A stretch of 64,000 nt of DNA from CAWCVR01 sp963799105 (GCA_963799105.1 CAWCVR010000009.1:1-64000), one strand, 5' to 3'. Counted from the stretch's first letter, positions 25,824-35,521 are shown. Notes: a model not told the origin generated them from the sequence alone. Numbers and translations: made by a program.

Positions 25824-27616
25824 AGAAAGCTGGCGCCGTGCTGCTGGCGTCGGAGGGCGCGCTGGCAGTGGCGGCCATGGCGGCCATGTCGCTGCTGCCG
25901 GTGGCGGAACTCCTGTCGCGGCAACTGGGACTGAGCGGAGTCCCGGGCTCGAGCGTCTTCGTGCAGCACCTGACGCTGTGGGTGGCGTTACTCGGCGCGG
26001 CGCTGGCCGCCGGGTCGGACCGCTTCCTGTCGGTTTCCGCCAACACCTTCCTGCCCGAGAAATGGCTGCCGCGGGTGAAGTTGCTGACCAGCTTCGTGAC
26101 CGCCGCGGTGGCCTTGTGCCTGGCCTGGGCCAGCCTGCAATTCGTGCTGGAGACGCGCCAGGGCGGCGACATGCTGGCCATGGGAATCCCCAAGTGGGTG
26201 GCGCAGGCCGTCATGCCCGCCGGCTTCCTGCTGATTGCCGCGCGCGTGGTCTGGAGGGCGTCGGACATCGCCCGGTGGCGCGTGGTGGCGGCCCTCGGCC
26301 TGCTGGTTCCGGTGGCGCTGGCGCTTGGCCCGGCGCCCCAGGGCAACGCCTGGCTGTGGGCCGGGATCCCGCTGCTCGCGGCCTGTTCGCTGTTGGGGCT
26401 CCCGATTTTCGCCACGCTCGGCGGCATAGGCCTGCTGCTGTTCTGGAACGGCGGCATGCCGGTGGCGGGCGTGCCGGTGCAGACCTACAGCCTGGTGGCG
26501 TCGCCGGTGCTTCCATCCCTGCCGCTCTTCACCCTGGCGGGTTACCTGCTGGTGGAAGGCGGCGCCGCCGCGCGGCTGCTGCGCGTGTACTCGGCGCTGT
26601 TCGGCTGGCTTCCCGGAGGCCTGGCCATCACCACGGCCGTCGCCTGCGCCATTTTCACGTTCGCCGGCTCGGGCCTGACCATCGTGTCGATGGGCGGCCT
26701 GCTGCTGCCCATGCTGCTCGAAGCGCGCTATCGCGAGCGGTTCTCGATCGGCCTGATCAACGCCTCGGGTTCGCTCGGCCTGCTCTTCCCGCCCAGCGTG
26801 CCGGTCATCCTCTACGGCATGTACGCCATGGTGCCCATCGACACGCTGTTTTACGCCGGGTTCGTTCCGGGATTGCTGATGGTCGCCATGGTGTGCGCCT
26901 GGGGCGTGTTCCGCGGCGTCCGCGACGGCGCGGCGCGCGCCCGCTTCTCGCTGGCCGAGGCGAGGGGCGCCATCTGGGACGCCAAGTGGGAACTGCTGCT
27001 CCCCATGATCGTCCTGGTGGGCATCTTCGGCGGATTCGGGACGCTGACGGAAGCCGGCGCCATCACCGTGGTCTACACCTTTTTGGTGGAGTGGATGGTG
27101 TCGCCCACGTTTTCGCCGCGCCGCTTCGCCAGCGTGGCCACCGAGTGCGTGACCGTGATCGGCGGCGTGCTTCTGATCGTCGGCGTGGCCGTGGGATTCA
27201 CCAACTACCTGGTGATGGCGCACGTGCCGGAGCTAATGAAGCAATGGGCGCTGACCAACATCCACTCGAAGATCGTCTTCCTGCTGTTGCTGAACGTGGT
27301 GCTGCTGGTCAAGGGCTCGTTCATGGACGTGTTTTCGGCGATCATCGTACTGGTCCCGCTGCTCAAGCCCATCGCCGATACTTTCGGCATCGACCCGGTG
27401 CAACTGGGAATCATCTTCCTGGCCAACGGGGAACTGGGTTACCTGACGCCGCCGGTCGGCATGAACCTGTGCTACGCCGCGTACCGGTTCAAGCGGCCCA
27501 TGACCGAGGTGTATCGCGCCACCCTGCCGTTCTACGCGATCCTGCTGATCGGGGTGTTGCTGATCACTTACGTTCCGGCGCTGACCATGTGGCCGCTGAA
27601 GCTGTTCGGGGAGTAG
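25820..27616 (+). CDS. dctQM: TRAP transporter fused DctQM membrane permease
   Basis: 598 residues and about 16 membrane helices. The first four (to about residue 130) form the DctQ small subunit; the rest is the DctM large subunit, with the family signature FTFAGSGLTIVSMGGLLLPM, the INASGSLGLLFPPSVPV hinge, and C-terminal ELGYLTPPVGMNL. This fused QM form occurs in TatT/TatP-type operons. It drives ligand uptake with a Na+ or H+ gradient. The start ATG at 25820 overlaps the dctP stop by four bases (ATGA), which settles the choice over the long upstream frame that begins inside dctP. Confidence 0.93.
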   Translation: MKKAGAVLLASEGALAVAAMAAMSLLPVAELLSRQLGLSGVPGSSVFVQHLTLWVALLGAALAAGSDRFLSVSANTFLPEKWLPRVKLLTSFVTAAVALCLAWASLQFVLETRQGGDMLAMGIPKWVAQAVMPAGFLLIAARVVWRASDIARWRVVAALGLLVPVALALGPAPQGNAWLWAGIPLLAACSLLGLPIFATLGGIGLLLFWNGGMPVAGVPVQTYSLVASPVLPSLPLFTLAGYLLVEGGAAARLLRVYSALFGWLPGGLAITTAVACAIFTFAGSGLTIVSMGGLLLPMLLEARYRERFSIGLINASGSLGLLFPPSVPVILYGMYAMVPIDTLFYAGFVPGLLMVAMVCAWGVFRGVRDGAARARFSLAEARGAIWDAKWELLLPMIVLVGIFGGFGTLTEAGAITVVYTFLVEWMVSPTFSPRRFASVATECVTVIGGVLLIVGVAVGFTNYLVMAHVPELMKQWALTNIHSKIVFLLLLNVVLLVKGSFMDVFSAIIVLVPLLKPIADTFGIDPVQLGIIFLANGELGYLTPPVGMNLCYAAYRFKRPMTEVYRATLPFYAILLIGVLLITYVPALTMWPLKLFGE

Positions 27617-27923
27617 CGGGGGGCGGGCGGAAGCCGCACAGAACCGCGAGTGGGGGCCGACCTTCGGCCGAAGCCGGTTCAGGTTCCCAGATCGCTTGCC
27701 TTCACTTCTGCGGTTTGGGCATACCGTCATCCTGCCACGATTCAGGTCATCATCGTCGGCGAGCCGCTTGCGGGGACTGATACCGCGTCGGCAGTCGACG
27801 CACTCTTCCCAGACGGCCGTATCGGGCGAACCGGCCCGTACTCCCGCTTGCCTGGCGAATAGATCGGTTGACAAGGTGCGCATTGTTTGAACTGGTAGCG
27901 CGTCATGTTATCTTCGGGCTTCG
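27617..27923. other. Spacer with a weak promoter-like element
   Basis: No gene. A TTGAAC (27887-27892) sits 16 bp before TATCTT (27909-27914), which would start transcription within a few bases of the ATG at 27924, so that message would be nearly leaderless. A TTGACA at 27868-27873 has no matching -10. Weak evidence. Confidence 0.25.
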
Positions 27924-28001
27924 ATGGAGCCACCGACCTGCCCAAAGTGCGGCTCACAAAATGGTCGGTCTTTGCGGCTGCGCGCCGTCGGGCCACGATA
28001 A
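27924..28001 (+). pseudogene. Zinc-ribbon N-terminal relic (25 aa)
   Basis: A short frame, MEPPTCPKCGSQNGRSLRLR..., contains a CPKCGS knuckle typical of zinc-ribbon N-termini, then stops (TAA at 27999). The second Cys pair is missing. It is more likely the remains of a deleted gene than a real microprotein; the nearby promoter-like bases leave the second possibility open. Confidence 0.35.
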
Positions 28002-28279
28002 AGGAGTTTCAGGCTCAAAAACCTATTGAAGACTCCGGAGCAACAGAGGTTGGGAGGTAAAAGGGAGAAGCTCAATTCACTCGATCAACCAGGTTCCGTT
28101 CGTTATCCGACGCAATTCGGCTATTTCTCTTGGCGGTGATGTTTGCAGTGAAGGTTTCAGCAACCGCCGCGCGTGGGCGGACGGTGTTCGAGAATTCCGG
28201 GGATAGCGAGATACGGCCTGTCCCCGAAATACCAGAACAGCCGAGAATGTCTACGGCGATGAGGAGGGAGTATCCAAGG

Positions 28280-28648
28280 ATGTCCGCTTCCATCGTTCAA
28301 TCGAGCAATTCACCATCAAGAACGAAAGAAATGGCAGCGCTGCTGGCCGGGCTCTTCTTGTGGACCGCTATCATTGTCTTTTTCTGGAACGATTGGCACC
28401 AGGAGGAAATGGCCGGCGCGTTCTGGAAAGCCGTAGAGGACGGCGATCTAGCCGCAGTTCAGACCTTTTTCCGGGATCATCCAACTTTTTACGGCTCTCC
28501 GCGAGAATTCGTGAAACCCTTGTTTTCATTGAGTTTCCGTGATGGGGCTGCTGGCGGTCGCCATGGCTCGGCGGCGTCGGAAGTGAGTCATCGCCCATGT
28601 TCGCTGGCATTTCGGCGCTGTTCGGCGGCGATCGCCGCCGCCAACTGA
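28280..28648 (+). pseudogene. Truncated membrane protein with ankyrin-like start
   Basis: Residues 1-80 look coding: a cytoplasmic Ser-rich start, a membrane helix (ALLAGLFLWTAIIVFFW), then FWKAVEDGDLAAVQTFFRDHP, which resembles the first helix pair of an ankyrin repeat. After about base 28510 the frame loses similarity. Another frame at about 28650-28780 reads well (PAFWVFLHAGRWARRANVQ, ending GPLKRYGPA) and may be the other end of the same or another gene. GGAGGG lies 11 nt before the ATG at 28280. Probably broken near the point where the transposase gene region begins. Confidence 0.45.
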
Positions 28649-28849
28649 AATCGTCCCCCTCCCTGCGTTCTGGGTTTTCCTCCATGCGGGCCGGTGGGCA
28701 CGACGGGCCAACGTTCAGGCGTTGTACAACACCGCCATGCGCGGCCACGTTGGGCCGCTCAAACGGTACGGCCCCGCATGACCGGATTGCCAAACGCCCT
28801 GTCAGATCAACGACTTCGCCCATCATCAATTCTCTCCAGCACTCTTCGG

Positions 28850-30796
28850 ATGCAAAAGCCGGACAACTCTAAGAGGCCGAGCCGTTCGGCACGCTTCGAC
28901 TGTCGTGGCTTCGCGCCGGAGGGCCGCCCCCGCGCGCACCGATCCCAGGGAAGACGATACGCTCAAGTCTCCGCCAATTGGCATTTCTACGAACTCTCGC
29001 GGAGCCAAAAAGAGAATCTAGCCGGGGCTGGCGAAGCTGAGGCGACCAACAAGAGCGAGCGCAGCGAAAGCGACAGCGCTGCGGTGATGGGGTATGCCAC
29101 CACGCGATCCGCCGAACGGGTAGCGGCGGCGTTGGGAGGGCTGGCGCCGGTATCGGCGCCGATCCAGTTTGAAACCGCGTGCGACGTTCCCAAGGGTGGC
29201 GTGCCGCTGGCGCTGCCGGCACTGCTGGCAGCGGGGCTGTTGCGCCGCACCGCGGCCCTGTACCAGATGCCCACAGGCTTCTACGGCATCGCCAGCATAT
29301 TTCTGCTGTTGGCCCTGCAAGCGTTGGCGCGCATTAAATCGGTCGAACAGTTGCGCTATGTGGCGCCCGGTGAGTGGGGCAAACTGCTGGGGCTGGACCG
29401 TATTCCGGAAGTGCGGACCTTACGGCAGAAGTTGGAGATTTTGTGCCAGAAGGCGGGGCGCGCCATGCGCTGGAATACGGCACTGGCCAAGGAGTGGATC
29501 GCCGGACAACGCGAAAGCGAAATGATCTTCTATGCCGACGGCCACGTGCGGGTCTATCACGGAGACCTGACGCCGTTGCCGCATCACTACGTAGCGCGCG
29601 AGCGGCTGTGCCTGCGCGCCACCACGGATTACTGGATCAATGCCATGGACGGGCAGCCCTTCGTGTTTGTGAACAAAGAGGTGGACCCCGGACTGTTGGC
29701 CACGCTGCGCAGCGATCTGGCGCCCTGGCTGGAAATCAATGCGCCCGCTTCCGGCGAACTACAACAGCGCATGCGCGACGATCCACGCCAACACCGGTTC
29801 ACACTGGTGTTCGACCGCGAAGCTTATAGCCCGGAATTCTTCGCCGAAATGAAAACCCGGCGCATCGCCATTCTGAGCTATCACAAATATCCGGGAGAAG
29901 ACTGGCCGGTGGAGGAGTTCACCGATTGTAGTGTGCGGTTGGCGAGCGGCGAAGAGGTGACCATGAAACTCGCCGAGCGGGGTACAAGGCTGTCCAACCA
30001 GTTGTGGGTGCGCGAAGTGCGCAAGCTGTCCGAGGGCGGCCACCAAACCTCCATTCTGACCACCAACCACCAAGCCGATTACACCCTCTTGGCGGTCTCC
30101 ATGTTTGCCCGATGGTCCCAGGAGAACTTTTACAAATACATGCGGCAGCACTATGGTTTGGACCGCCTCGCCGAGTATGGAACCGAACCGGTTCCCGCCC
30201 CCATCCAGACCGTCAATCCGGCTTGGCGCAGGCTCGATGCCCAGATCCGCGCCCATGGCGAAAAACAGCGGCGGCAACTGGCGCTGTTTGGCGCCGTGGG
30301 CCTGTCAGAACTGGCCGGGAAAGAAGTGGATGGGTATCAACAGAAAAAGGGACAACTACAGGAGGCCATCGAGGACCTGGATCGCCAGATCCAGCAACTC
30401 AAAGCGCAGCGCAAGCAGACGCCGCATCACATCGCCGTCAAGGATCTGCCGGAATCGGATCGCTTCAGCCGCCTGCTCACCGAGCGGAAGCACTTCATCG
30501 ACACCATCATACTCATCGCCTACCGGGCCGAAACCAGTATGGCCTCGCTACTCCGCGACAAGCTCACCCGGGCCGACGATGCGCGCACCCTGCTGCGCCA
30601 GATCTACGACACCGAGGTCGATCTGATTCCAGATCTCGAGAACCAAACCTTGACGGTGCGACTGCATCATCTCACGCAGGCCGCCCACGACGAGACGGTC
30701 CGCTATCTATGCGATCAACTCAACGCCACCGCCACCATCTTCCCCGATACGGATCTCAGGCTGGTCTACCAGTTGGGGGCAGCGCAAATTCCTTGA
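28850..30796 (+). CDS. DDE-type transposase of the long coiled-coil class
   Basis: About 648 residues matching a family of putative transposases common in Acidobacteria and Planctomycetes. Candidate catalytic acids: Asp in FYADGHVRVYHG, Asp in FDREAYSPEFF, and Glu in WSQENFYKYM. Before them come FYGIASIFLLLALQALARI and the GEWGKLLGLDRIPEVRTLRQKL helix; a coiled coil (LQEAIEDLDRQIQQLKAQRKQ) follows. Full-length homologues usually have an extra N-terminal DNA-binding region, which is not seen here; the first 35 residues look unrelated, so the gene may be 5'-truncated. The start at 28850 is the first plausible ATG, without a Shine-Dalgarno. I found no terminal inverted repeats around it. Confidence 0.75.
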   Translation: MQKPDNSKRPSRSARFDCRGFAPEGRPRAHRSQGRRYAQVSANWHFYELSRSQKENLAGAGEAEATNKSERSESDSAAVMGYATTRSAERVAAALGGLAPVSAPIQFETACDVPKGGVPLALPALLAAGLLRRTAALYQMPTGFYGIASIFLLLALQALARIKSVEQLRYVAPGEWGKLLGLDRIPEVRTLRQKLEILCQKAGRAMRWNTALAKEWIAGQRESEMIFYADGHVRVYHGDLTPLPHHYVARERLCLRATTDYWINAMDGQPFVFVNKEVDPGLLATLRSDLAPWLEINAPASGELQQRMRDDPRQHRFTLVFDREAYSPEFFAEMKTRRIAILSYHKYPGEDWPVEEFTDCSVRLASGEEVTMKLAERGTRLSNQLWVREVRKLSEGGHQTSILTTNHQADYTLLAVSMFARWSQENFYKYMRQHYGLDRLAEYGTEPVPAPIQTVNPAWRRLDAQIRAHGEKQRRQLALFGAVGLSELAGKEVDGYQQKKGQLQEAIEDLDRQIQQLKAQRKQTPHHIAVKDLPESDRFSRLLTERKHFIDTIILIAYRAETSMASLLRDKLTRADDARTLLRQIYDTEVDLIPDLENQTLTVRLHHLTQAAHDETVRYLCDQLNATATIFPDTDLRLVYQLGAAQIP

Positions 30797-30890
30797 GATC
30801 GGGAGTTCCGACCTTGCCGTCGTGGCACTCGCGAGGCGATGCCTCGGGCGTGTGGATGTGCTCAGGTCGATGCCGCGAAACGAACGAAGT

Positions 30891-32684
30891 CTACTCTCGA
30901 AGCGCAAGGGCCGGCTTTCCGCTGAGGCGCTCCGCGAGGTGTTCTCCCAATCGGTCGGCGAAGCTTCCGGTTTGGTCGATCGTGGTATTGAAGAGCACCA
31001 CCACCAGGTAGTCTTCCCGCGGATTGAAGAGCGAATAACTGCTGTATCCGCCCGTCCCCCCGTTGTGCCAGAACGCGCCTGTCTTGGTGTCGAAGAGCCA
31101 GGCCAACCCGACCTTCATTCCAGGGAGCGCGTCGCCTCGCAGTTGGTGGCACATTGCGAGCGCGCCGGCGAGCGTTTCCGAAGGCGACGCGGGCGCAGCG
31201 GGAGCCGGCGCGTGCGGGATGCGATCGGGATGCAGTTGCGCCTCCAGGTAAGTCAGCATGTCGGCGGCGGTGGACCGGATCGCGCCGGCGCCGGCGAGTG
31301 CGTCCAAACGCCAGGCGTGGGCGGGTTTGTGGAGTGCAGTGTAGCCTTGCGCGAAACGCTTTTCCTGTTCCGGCGAAAGCTTCACCACTGTGTCCTTCAG
31401 CCCCAGAGGTCCGGTGACTTGCGCCGCCAGCAAATCCGGATAGGCCAGCGCCGTGCGGTCGGCGAGCGCCTGGCCCAGCAGACCCAACCCCAGATTGCTG
31501 TAATTGAACCGAGCGTCCGCCGGCTTGCTGACGCCGTGTTTGGCGAGGAATTCGTACAGGTTCGCCGGGCCGTAATCGGCGTAAGGATCCTGCGGGTCGG
31601 CGGGATGAAAATTGTCGGGCATGCGGGGCAGGCCGGAACTCTGCGTGGCCAGATCCAGCAGAGTGATCTCCGCCCCCTCGGGTTTTGCCACGGTCCCGGG
31701 AGGCAATAACTCCCGCACCGGCTCGTCCAGCCTAACTTTGTGCTGCGCCACCAATTGCGCCAGGATGAGAACGGTGAAGGTCTTGGAGATCGAGCCAATC
31801 TCGAAGATCGAATCTTCCTTTACCGGGCCGTACGCAAAAATCCGCCGGGTTCCGCGCTGCTCGACGCCAATCACCACGCCCCCGTTCGTAGAGGGCGCCA
31901 GTGCGCCGTCTTTCAGCGCCGCGGCCAGATCGCGATCGAGGACCGCTTTTAGATCGGCCACGGGTGCCGGAGGCAAGGCCGCGTCATATTTGGGCGGCTC
32001 CGGCGGCTTCGGTGCAATCGCGGCCGTCTGGCGGGTCAACCGCAGCGGGAATTCCGGCCCTTGCGACCACACCCCGTCCAGCTCGGTTCCGTTCTGCGCC
32101 AGCGTCCCCGTCCAGTGGCCTTTCACCGCCGGAACGCCGAACGAAAAATGGCCGCCGTTGAGCTGCACGTTGTCGCAAGAAAGCCCCATCACCCCTTGGT
32201 CCAGGCTGTCAAACGAGCAATACTCCTTCGCGGCGCTGTCGCTCTTCACCTGAACCTGTATGCGTAGTTTGGCGCCGCCCGCCTCCAGCGTTCCCAGCCA
32301 GATTCCATCCACGCGCGATGGCTTTTCAGCGGCCGCGAATGGCTCATCGCGACGAAACACGAGCGGCATTTCCGAGCCCTGCGACCAGCTTCCGTCGAGC
32401 GCGGCTCCATCGGCGGAAACCGTGCCGTGCCAGCGGCCGCCGACGCTCGGAACGTCAAAGGACAGCGCACCCTCCGCCAGGCGGAAGTTGGCGCACGGCA
32501 GACCGTTGGCGCCCTGATCCACGCTGTCCAGCGTTCCCTCGGCCGCTCCGCTGGCACCTGCCTTCAGGTGCAGCTTGAGATGAAGCGGGCCAAGCATGCC
32601 CGAATAGTCGCCGCCAATCTTCGGCGTCTGCGCCACGGCCGCGCCGATGGACACAAGTATAGTCAACCAATGAAAACCCGTCAT
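30891..32684 (-). CDS. Secreted serine hydrolase (beta-lactamase/DD-peptidase fold)
   Basis: 597-residue exported protein of the class C beta-lactamase-related family. Two tandem N-terminal beta domains (about 25-110 and 115-200), each with a GTLDSVDQG... / CSFDSLDQG... start and a SWSQGSE/VWSQGPE end, precede a penicillin-binding-like catalytic domain with SxxK as Ser298-Ile-Ser-Lys301, a YSN motif (RFNYSNLGLGL), and HNGGTGG. Known members act as esterases, beta-lactamases or D-amino peptidases; nothing fixes the substrate here. The duplicated lipocalin-like N-domains are the notable feature. ATG at 32684 has a GGAGG 6 nt upstream. Repeat DNA does not interrupt it. Confidence 0.88.
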   Translation of the reverse strand: MTGFHWLTILVSIGAAVAQTPKIGGDYSGMLGPLHLKLHLKAGASGAAEGTLDSVDQGANGLPCANFRLAEGALSFDVPSVGGRWHGTVSADGAALDGSWSQGSEMPLVFRRDEPFAAAEKPSRVDGIWLGTLEAGGAKLRIQVQVKSDSAAKEYCSFDSLDQGVMGLSCDNVQLNGGHFSFGVPAVKGHWTGTLAQNGTELDGVWSQGPEFPLRLTRQTAAIAPKPPEPPKYDAALPPAPVADLKAVLDRDLAAALKDGALAPSTNGGVVIGVEQRGTRRIFAYGPVKEDSIFEIGSISKTFTVLILAQLVAQHKVRLDEPVRELLPPGTVAKPEGAEITLLDLATQSSGLPRMPDNFHPADPQDPYADYGPANLYEFLAKHGVSKPADARFNYSNLGLGLLGQALADRTALAYPDLLAAQVTGPLGLKDTVVKLSPEQEKRFAQGYTALHKPAHAWRLDALAGAGAIRSTAADMLTYLEAQLHPDRIPHAPAPAAPASPSETLAGALAMCHQLRGDALPGMKVGLAWLFDTKTGAFWHNGGTGGYSSYSLFNPREDYLVVVLFNTTIDQTGSFADRLGEHLAERLSGKPALALRE

Positions 32685-32718
32685 GGAACCGCCTCCATAA
32701 TCCTTAGTTAGTAACCTC

Positions 32719-33297
32719 TCAGTTACTCTTCGTGACCGCATCGAGCGCATCGATCCGGCCCTGAGACTTCCGCGCCACACGGAGATTCAACGGAACGGCG
32801 ATTACGAGAAGTATCAAAAATGCTGCGAGCTCCAACCGAATAAACGGAGCTATGTTTGGGTAGGCCTGGGCAAAACCCACCCAACAAATCACCGGACCTG
32901 GAAGAACAATCAGCACCCGCGACCGAAGCCATCCTCCTCGATGAAAGTCGCGCTGCCGCTCCAGTTCGGCCCGGTAGAATCGAACGCACCCGGTCTCGCC
33001 CATCTCAAGCATCGCTCGTGCCGGCCGCATTCGCAACTGAACGACCAAGTACGCGGCACCCGCAACCGTCAGGGCCGACCCAATGCGTTGCAAAGTACCG
33101 TGAAAGGCGAAGGAAGAAACCACAGATGCCGCGATCGCAATCCAGGCGGCGCCTCCCCCAACGATGGACCGCCTGCGCGGCCCTTTTCGCAGCTTTTCCG
33201 TCTCTTGCCGAAGCTGGTGCGGCGAAATCCGAAGCGGATTCGCACTCAGTTCCTTCCAAAGAGTTTTCAGGTCGTCGGGCAGGTAGTCACCTGGCAT
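32719..33297 (-). CDS. Acidobacterial membrane protein, fused 5' to a pRiA4b ORF-3-like relic
   Basis: Assuming the ATG at 33297, 192 residues: a cytoplasmic start (DDLKTLWKELSANPLRIS, PHQLRQETEKLRKG), two N-terminal helices (AWIAIAASVVSSFAF and a following VAGAAYLVVQLRM), a charged loop (YRAELERQRDFHRGG), and two C-terminal helices. This pattern is common in Acidobacteria, usually next to a sigma factor, but no sigma gene is nearby. The frame continues upstream to 33447 with residues matching a pRiA4b ORF-3/IS1096 TnpR-like domain (FEYLYDFGDSWEHDLMLEAI). That part is probably the cut-off end of a different gene joined by deletion. See findings. Confidence 0.55.
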   Translation of the reverse strand: MPGDYLPDDLKTLWKELSANPLRISPHQLRQETEKLRKGPRRRSIVGGGAAWIAIAASVVSSFAFHGTLQRIGSALTVAGAAYLVVQLRMRPARAMLEMGETGCVRFYRAELERQRDFHRGGWLRSRVLIVLPGPVICWVGFAQAYPNIAPFIRLELAAFLILLVIAVPLNLRVARKSQGRIDALDAVTKSN

Positions 33298-33498
33298 CGC
33301 GGTCTCCGGCAGCAGGATGGCCTCCAGCATCAGGTCATGCTCCCAGCTATCACCGAAGTCATATAGATATTCGAACTGAGCCGGGCGAAGTCCGGAGTTC
33401 CGGGCCTCGTCGAGAACCCGAGAGGCAGGTGCGACGAACAACTGCATGAGATGCGAAACCAGTGCTCTACCATTACAGAAGCGGTGACGGCGCTGCCG

Positions 33499-34158
33499 CT
33501 ACTTTGGTTGCGATGGCTGCCGGCGCGCCCGCCGCCGTGCCAGGATCAGCATCAACCCAAAGCCTGCCGATGCCCAAACACCTGGCTCCGGCGCAACATC
33601 CGCAATTGTGGTTACAGGAGCGCCGCCACTGTTATTCGATGGAAACACTTGAGGTGTGAGGGTGCCGTCCAGATTCAATTCCACCGTAGCGGCGAATCCA
33701 TCTTGATCGTTAGTGAGAATGTTATTCTGATTGCTGTCGAGCAGACCCAGGCCGAAACTGGTTCCGTAGGTCAACGTACCGTTCGGGGCCGTAATCGCGG
33801 GGCCGCCCACATCCAGCGTAAAGGAGAACGTTTGGCCATAATTGAACGGTTGATAGTAGTCGTTGTACCCGGTGCTGTTGTCGATCTTGACGATCCCGGG
33901 CAGCGATCCACCCACGTTTGGTCCCGAAACCTGCGCCGTCCCGTTCAGCGAGCCATCGGAGCTGAAATTCTCAATCTGTACGAATGCGGCCTGGGAGTCT
34001 GCTCCCGGCCCGAACTGAAAGTCCAGAAACCCGGAACTGCCGGTCACCGCGCCCGTGGATACTGTGAACGACAAATACGTATCTGCGCGACCGCCCTTGG
34101 CACTCAGGAAGAGTGCCGCTGCTACTAGAATTGCATTCCCGTGCCTCATTAGACGCAT
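33499..34158 (-). CDS. PEP-CTERM sorting-domain protein
   Basis: 219-residue exported protein: signal peptide (ILVAAALFLSAKGGRA), a beta-rich body with an Asn/Gly-rich middle (PFNYGQTFSFTLDVGG, GLGLLDSNQNNILTND), and a PEP-CTERM-type tail (APEPGVWASAGFGLMLILARRRARR). It lies 31 bp downstream of the 34.19-35.52 kb gene on the same strand, so the two are probably co-transcribed. AAGGA 8 nt upstream of ATG 34158 decides the start. The body resembles the NF038129-like PEP-CTERM group but I cannot name it with confidence. Confidence 0.8.
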   Translation of the reverse strand: MRLMRHGNAILVAAALFLSAKGGRADTYLSFTVSTGAVTGSSGFLDFQFGPGADSQAAFVQIENFSSDGSLNGTAQVSGPNVGGSLPGIVKIDNSTGYNDYYQPFNYGQTFSFTLDVGGPAITAPNGTLTYGTSFGLGLLDSNQNNILTNDQDGFAATVELNLDGTLTPQVFPSNNSGGAPVTTIADVAPEPGVWASAGFGLMLILARRRARRQPSQPK

Positions 34159-34189
34159 GGAACGTCCTTTAACGATTACTCTTGCTACC

Positions 34190-35521
34190 TTAATAAGCAA
34201 TCGGAGTAAAAGTGATCAAACCCTTCGACGGGTTGCTGAATTGTACATTAACGCTTACGGATTGGCCCGGTGCAAGGTTACCCGCGCCTGGCACCGCGAT
34301 GAAGGGAGTTCCAGCGCTGGTTCCCGTCGCATTCGACAGAGTCACTCCCGTGGGCAAGTTCGTCAGTTCGACCAGGACCGGCCCCGTAATCGCCTGGCTG
34401 CCGGTATTGGTCACGATCAACCTACCGTTAAACGTACCGTTCACGCGACTGTACAAAAAGCCCGTACCGGTGACGCTGGGACTATTGGGACTGGAACTCC
34501 GCCATTTTTCATAATCGAAGCTCCAGCGGTAATTCTGCGAATACTGTTTTCCGCTATAAAAATTCCCGTACAGCACGCCGCCCGCAAACACCTGGTCGCC
34601 TTCCTGAAGATATCTGGCGAGGCCCGTTTGCTGCCATAGCCAGGCATACGCCGGCGCGATCAAAAGGTTCAGGTCGGCAACTGCGACCAACGGAACATCG
34701 ATACTTTCATAATAAAAAGCGTTGCCTGCTGGAATCCACGCGGTGGCCCACAAACCATCCGCCGCAATCCGCACTTGTGGCGGAATGCGGACGTCGCCGG
34801 TGTGTTGGTAGTAGTTGATCAATGCCTCCATGGTCAATCCGACCATGAATGGCTGTGTATTGCCGCAAGTCCTGGAGGTGAACCATTGATCGATGTGTCC
34901 GATCGCGTAGTTCACGGCCGTGGCCAGAAGCGGGTTTACCGGCTGCCCCGCGTCTCCCGCGGCCAGATAGGCGTCGATGATATATGCCGTTTCCCTACTT
35001 ACGTCGCACGGCGCGCCTCCGCCGCTACCCGCGAAAGCGGAGTAATTCGCCAGATTAGACAGAGCTTGCAGCGAGGCCGAATCGCCAGTTCGTTGATACT
35101 CCATCAAGAGACCGTGAGGAAAGATGCGCCACCCGTTCAGAGCGCCGACCGGCCAGCTCACTCCGGCCGTGAGGGCCAGAACCCAGGCTTTGTAATCTTG
35201 ATTCACATATCCTGCGCACGTGTACCAGGACGGATCGCCAGTATAACCGGCAACCTGATCGTAGACCCTGGTGCCGTCGTAATACCAGACATTACCTTCC
35301 GTGACGACTCCGCCGGCGCCAATTGCGGCATCGATGTCGGATTGATTGCAGTAAAGACTTCCCAGTTGCAGCATGCGGGACTCCCACATCTGTTTTTGCG
35401 GGATGGCAGGCTGGGCCCACCCTATGACGGTTGTGGACAGAGCAAGAAGGACGGAAAGGATAATACTGCGGAAAGCGAAGCACCGGGGGCGACTACCTTG
35501 AATTACCTGAGGAATAGACAT
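34190..35521 (-). CDS. Secreted protein with alpha/alpha-barrel-like N-domain and C-terminal beta domain
   Basis: 443 residues. The signal peptide ends around TVIGWAQP. The first 340 residues are helical with paired-helix rhythm (LLMEYQRTGDSASLQALSNLA, GLTMEALINYYQHTGD, WLWQQTGLARYLQEGDQ), as in (alpha/alpha)6-barrel carbohydrate-active enzymes, but no catalytic motif is clear. The C-terminal ~90 residues form a beta domain (FLYSRVNGTFNGRLIVTNTG, GAGNLAPGQSVSVNVQF) seen in many acidobacterial secreted proteins. It leads the PEP-CTERM gene downstream. The start ATG at 35521 is upstream of the signal and has no strong Shine-Dalgarno. Confidence 0.7.
   Translation of the reverse strand: MSIPQVIQGSRPRCFAFRSIILSVLLALSTTVIGWAQPAIPQKQMWESRMLQLGSLYCNQSDIDAAIGAGGVVTEGNVWYYDGTRVYDQVAGYTGDPSWYTCAGYVNQDYKAWVLALTAGVSWPVGALNGWRIFPHGLLMEYQRTGDSASLQALSNLANYSAFAGSGGGAPCDVSRETAYIIDAYLAAGDAGQPVNPLLATAVNYAIGHIDQWFTSRTCGNTQPFMVGLTMEALINYYQHTGDVRIPPQVRIAADGLWATAWIPAGNAFYYESIDVPLVAVADLNLLIAPAYAWLWQQTGLARYLQEGDQVFAGGVLYGNFYSGKQYSQNYRWSFDYEKWRSSSPNSPSVTGTGFLYSRVNGTFNGRLIVTNTGSQAITGPVLVELTNLPTGVTLSNATGTSAGTPFIAVPGAGNLAPGQSVSVNVQFSNPSKGLITFTPIAY

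Noticed and set aside
28690..30850. Terminal inverted repeats of the DDE transposase at 28.9 kb
   Set aside because: Only weak similarity of ctgtcgtggc / ccgtcgtggc in direct orientation; no convincing inverted repeat was found.
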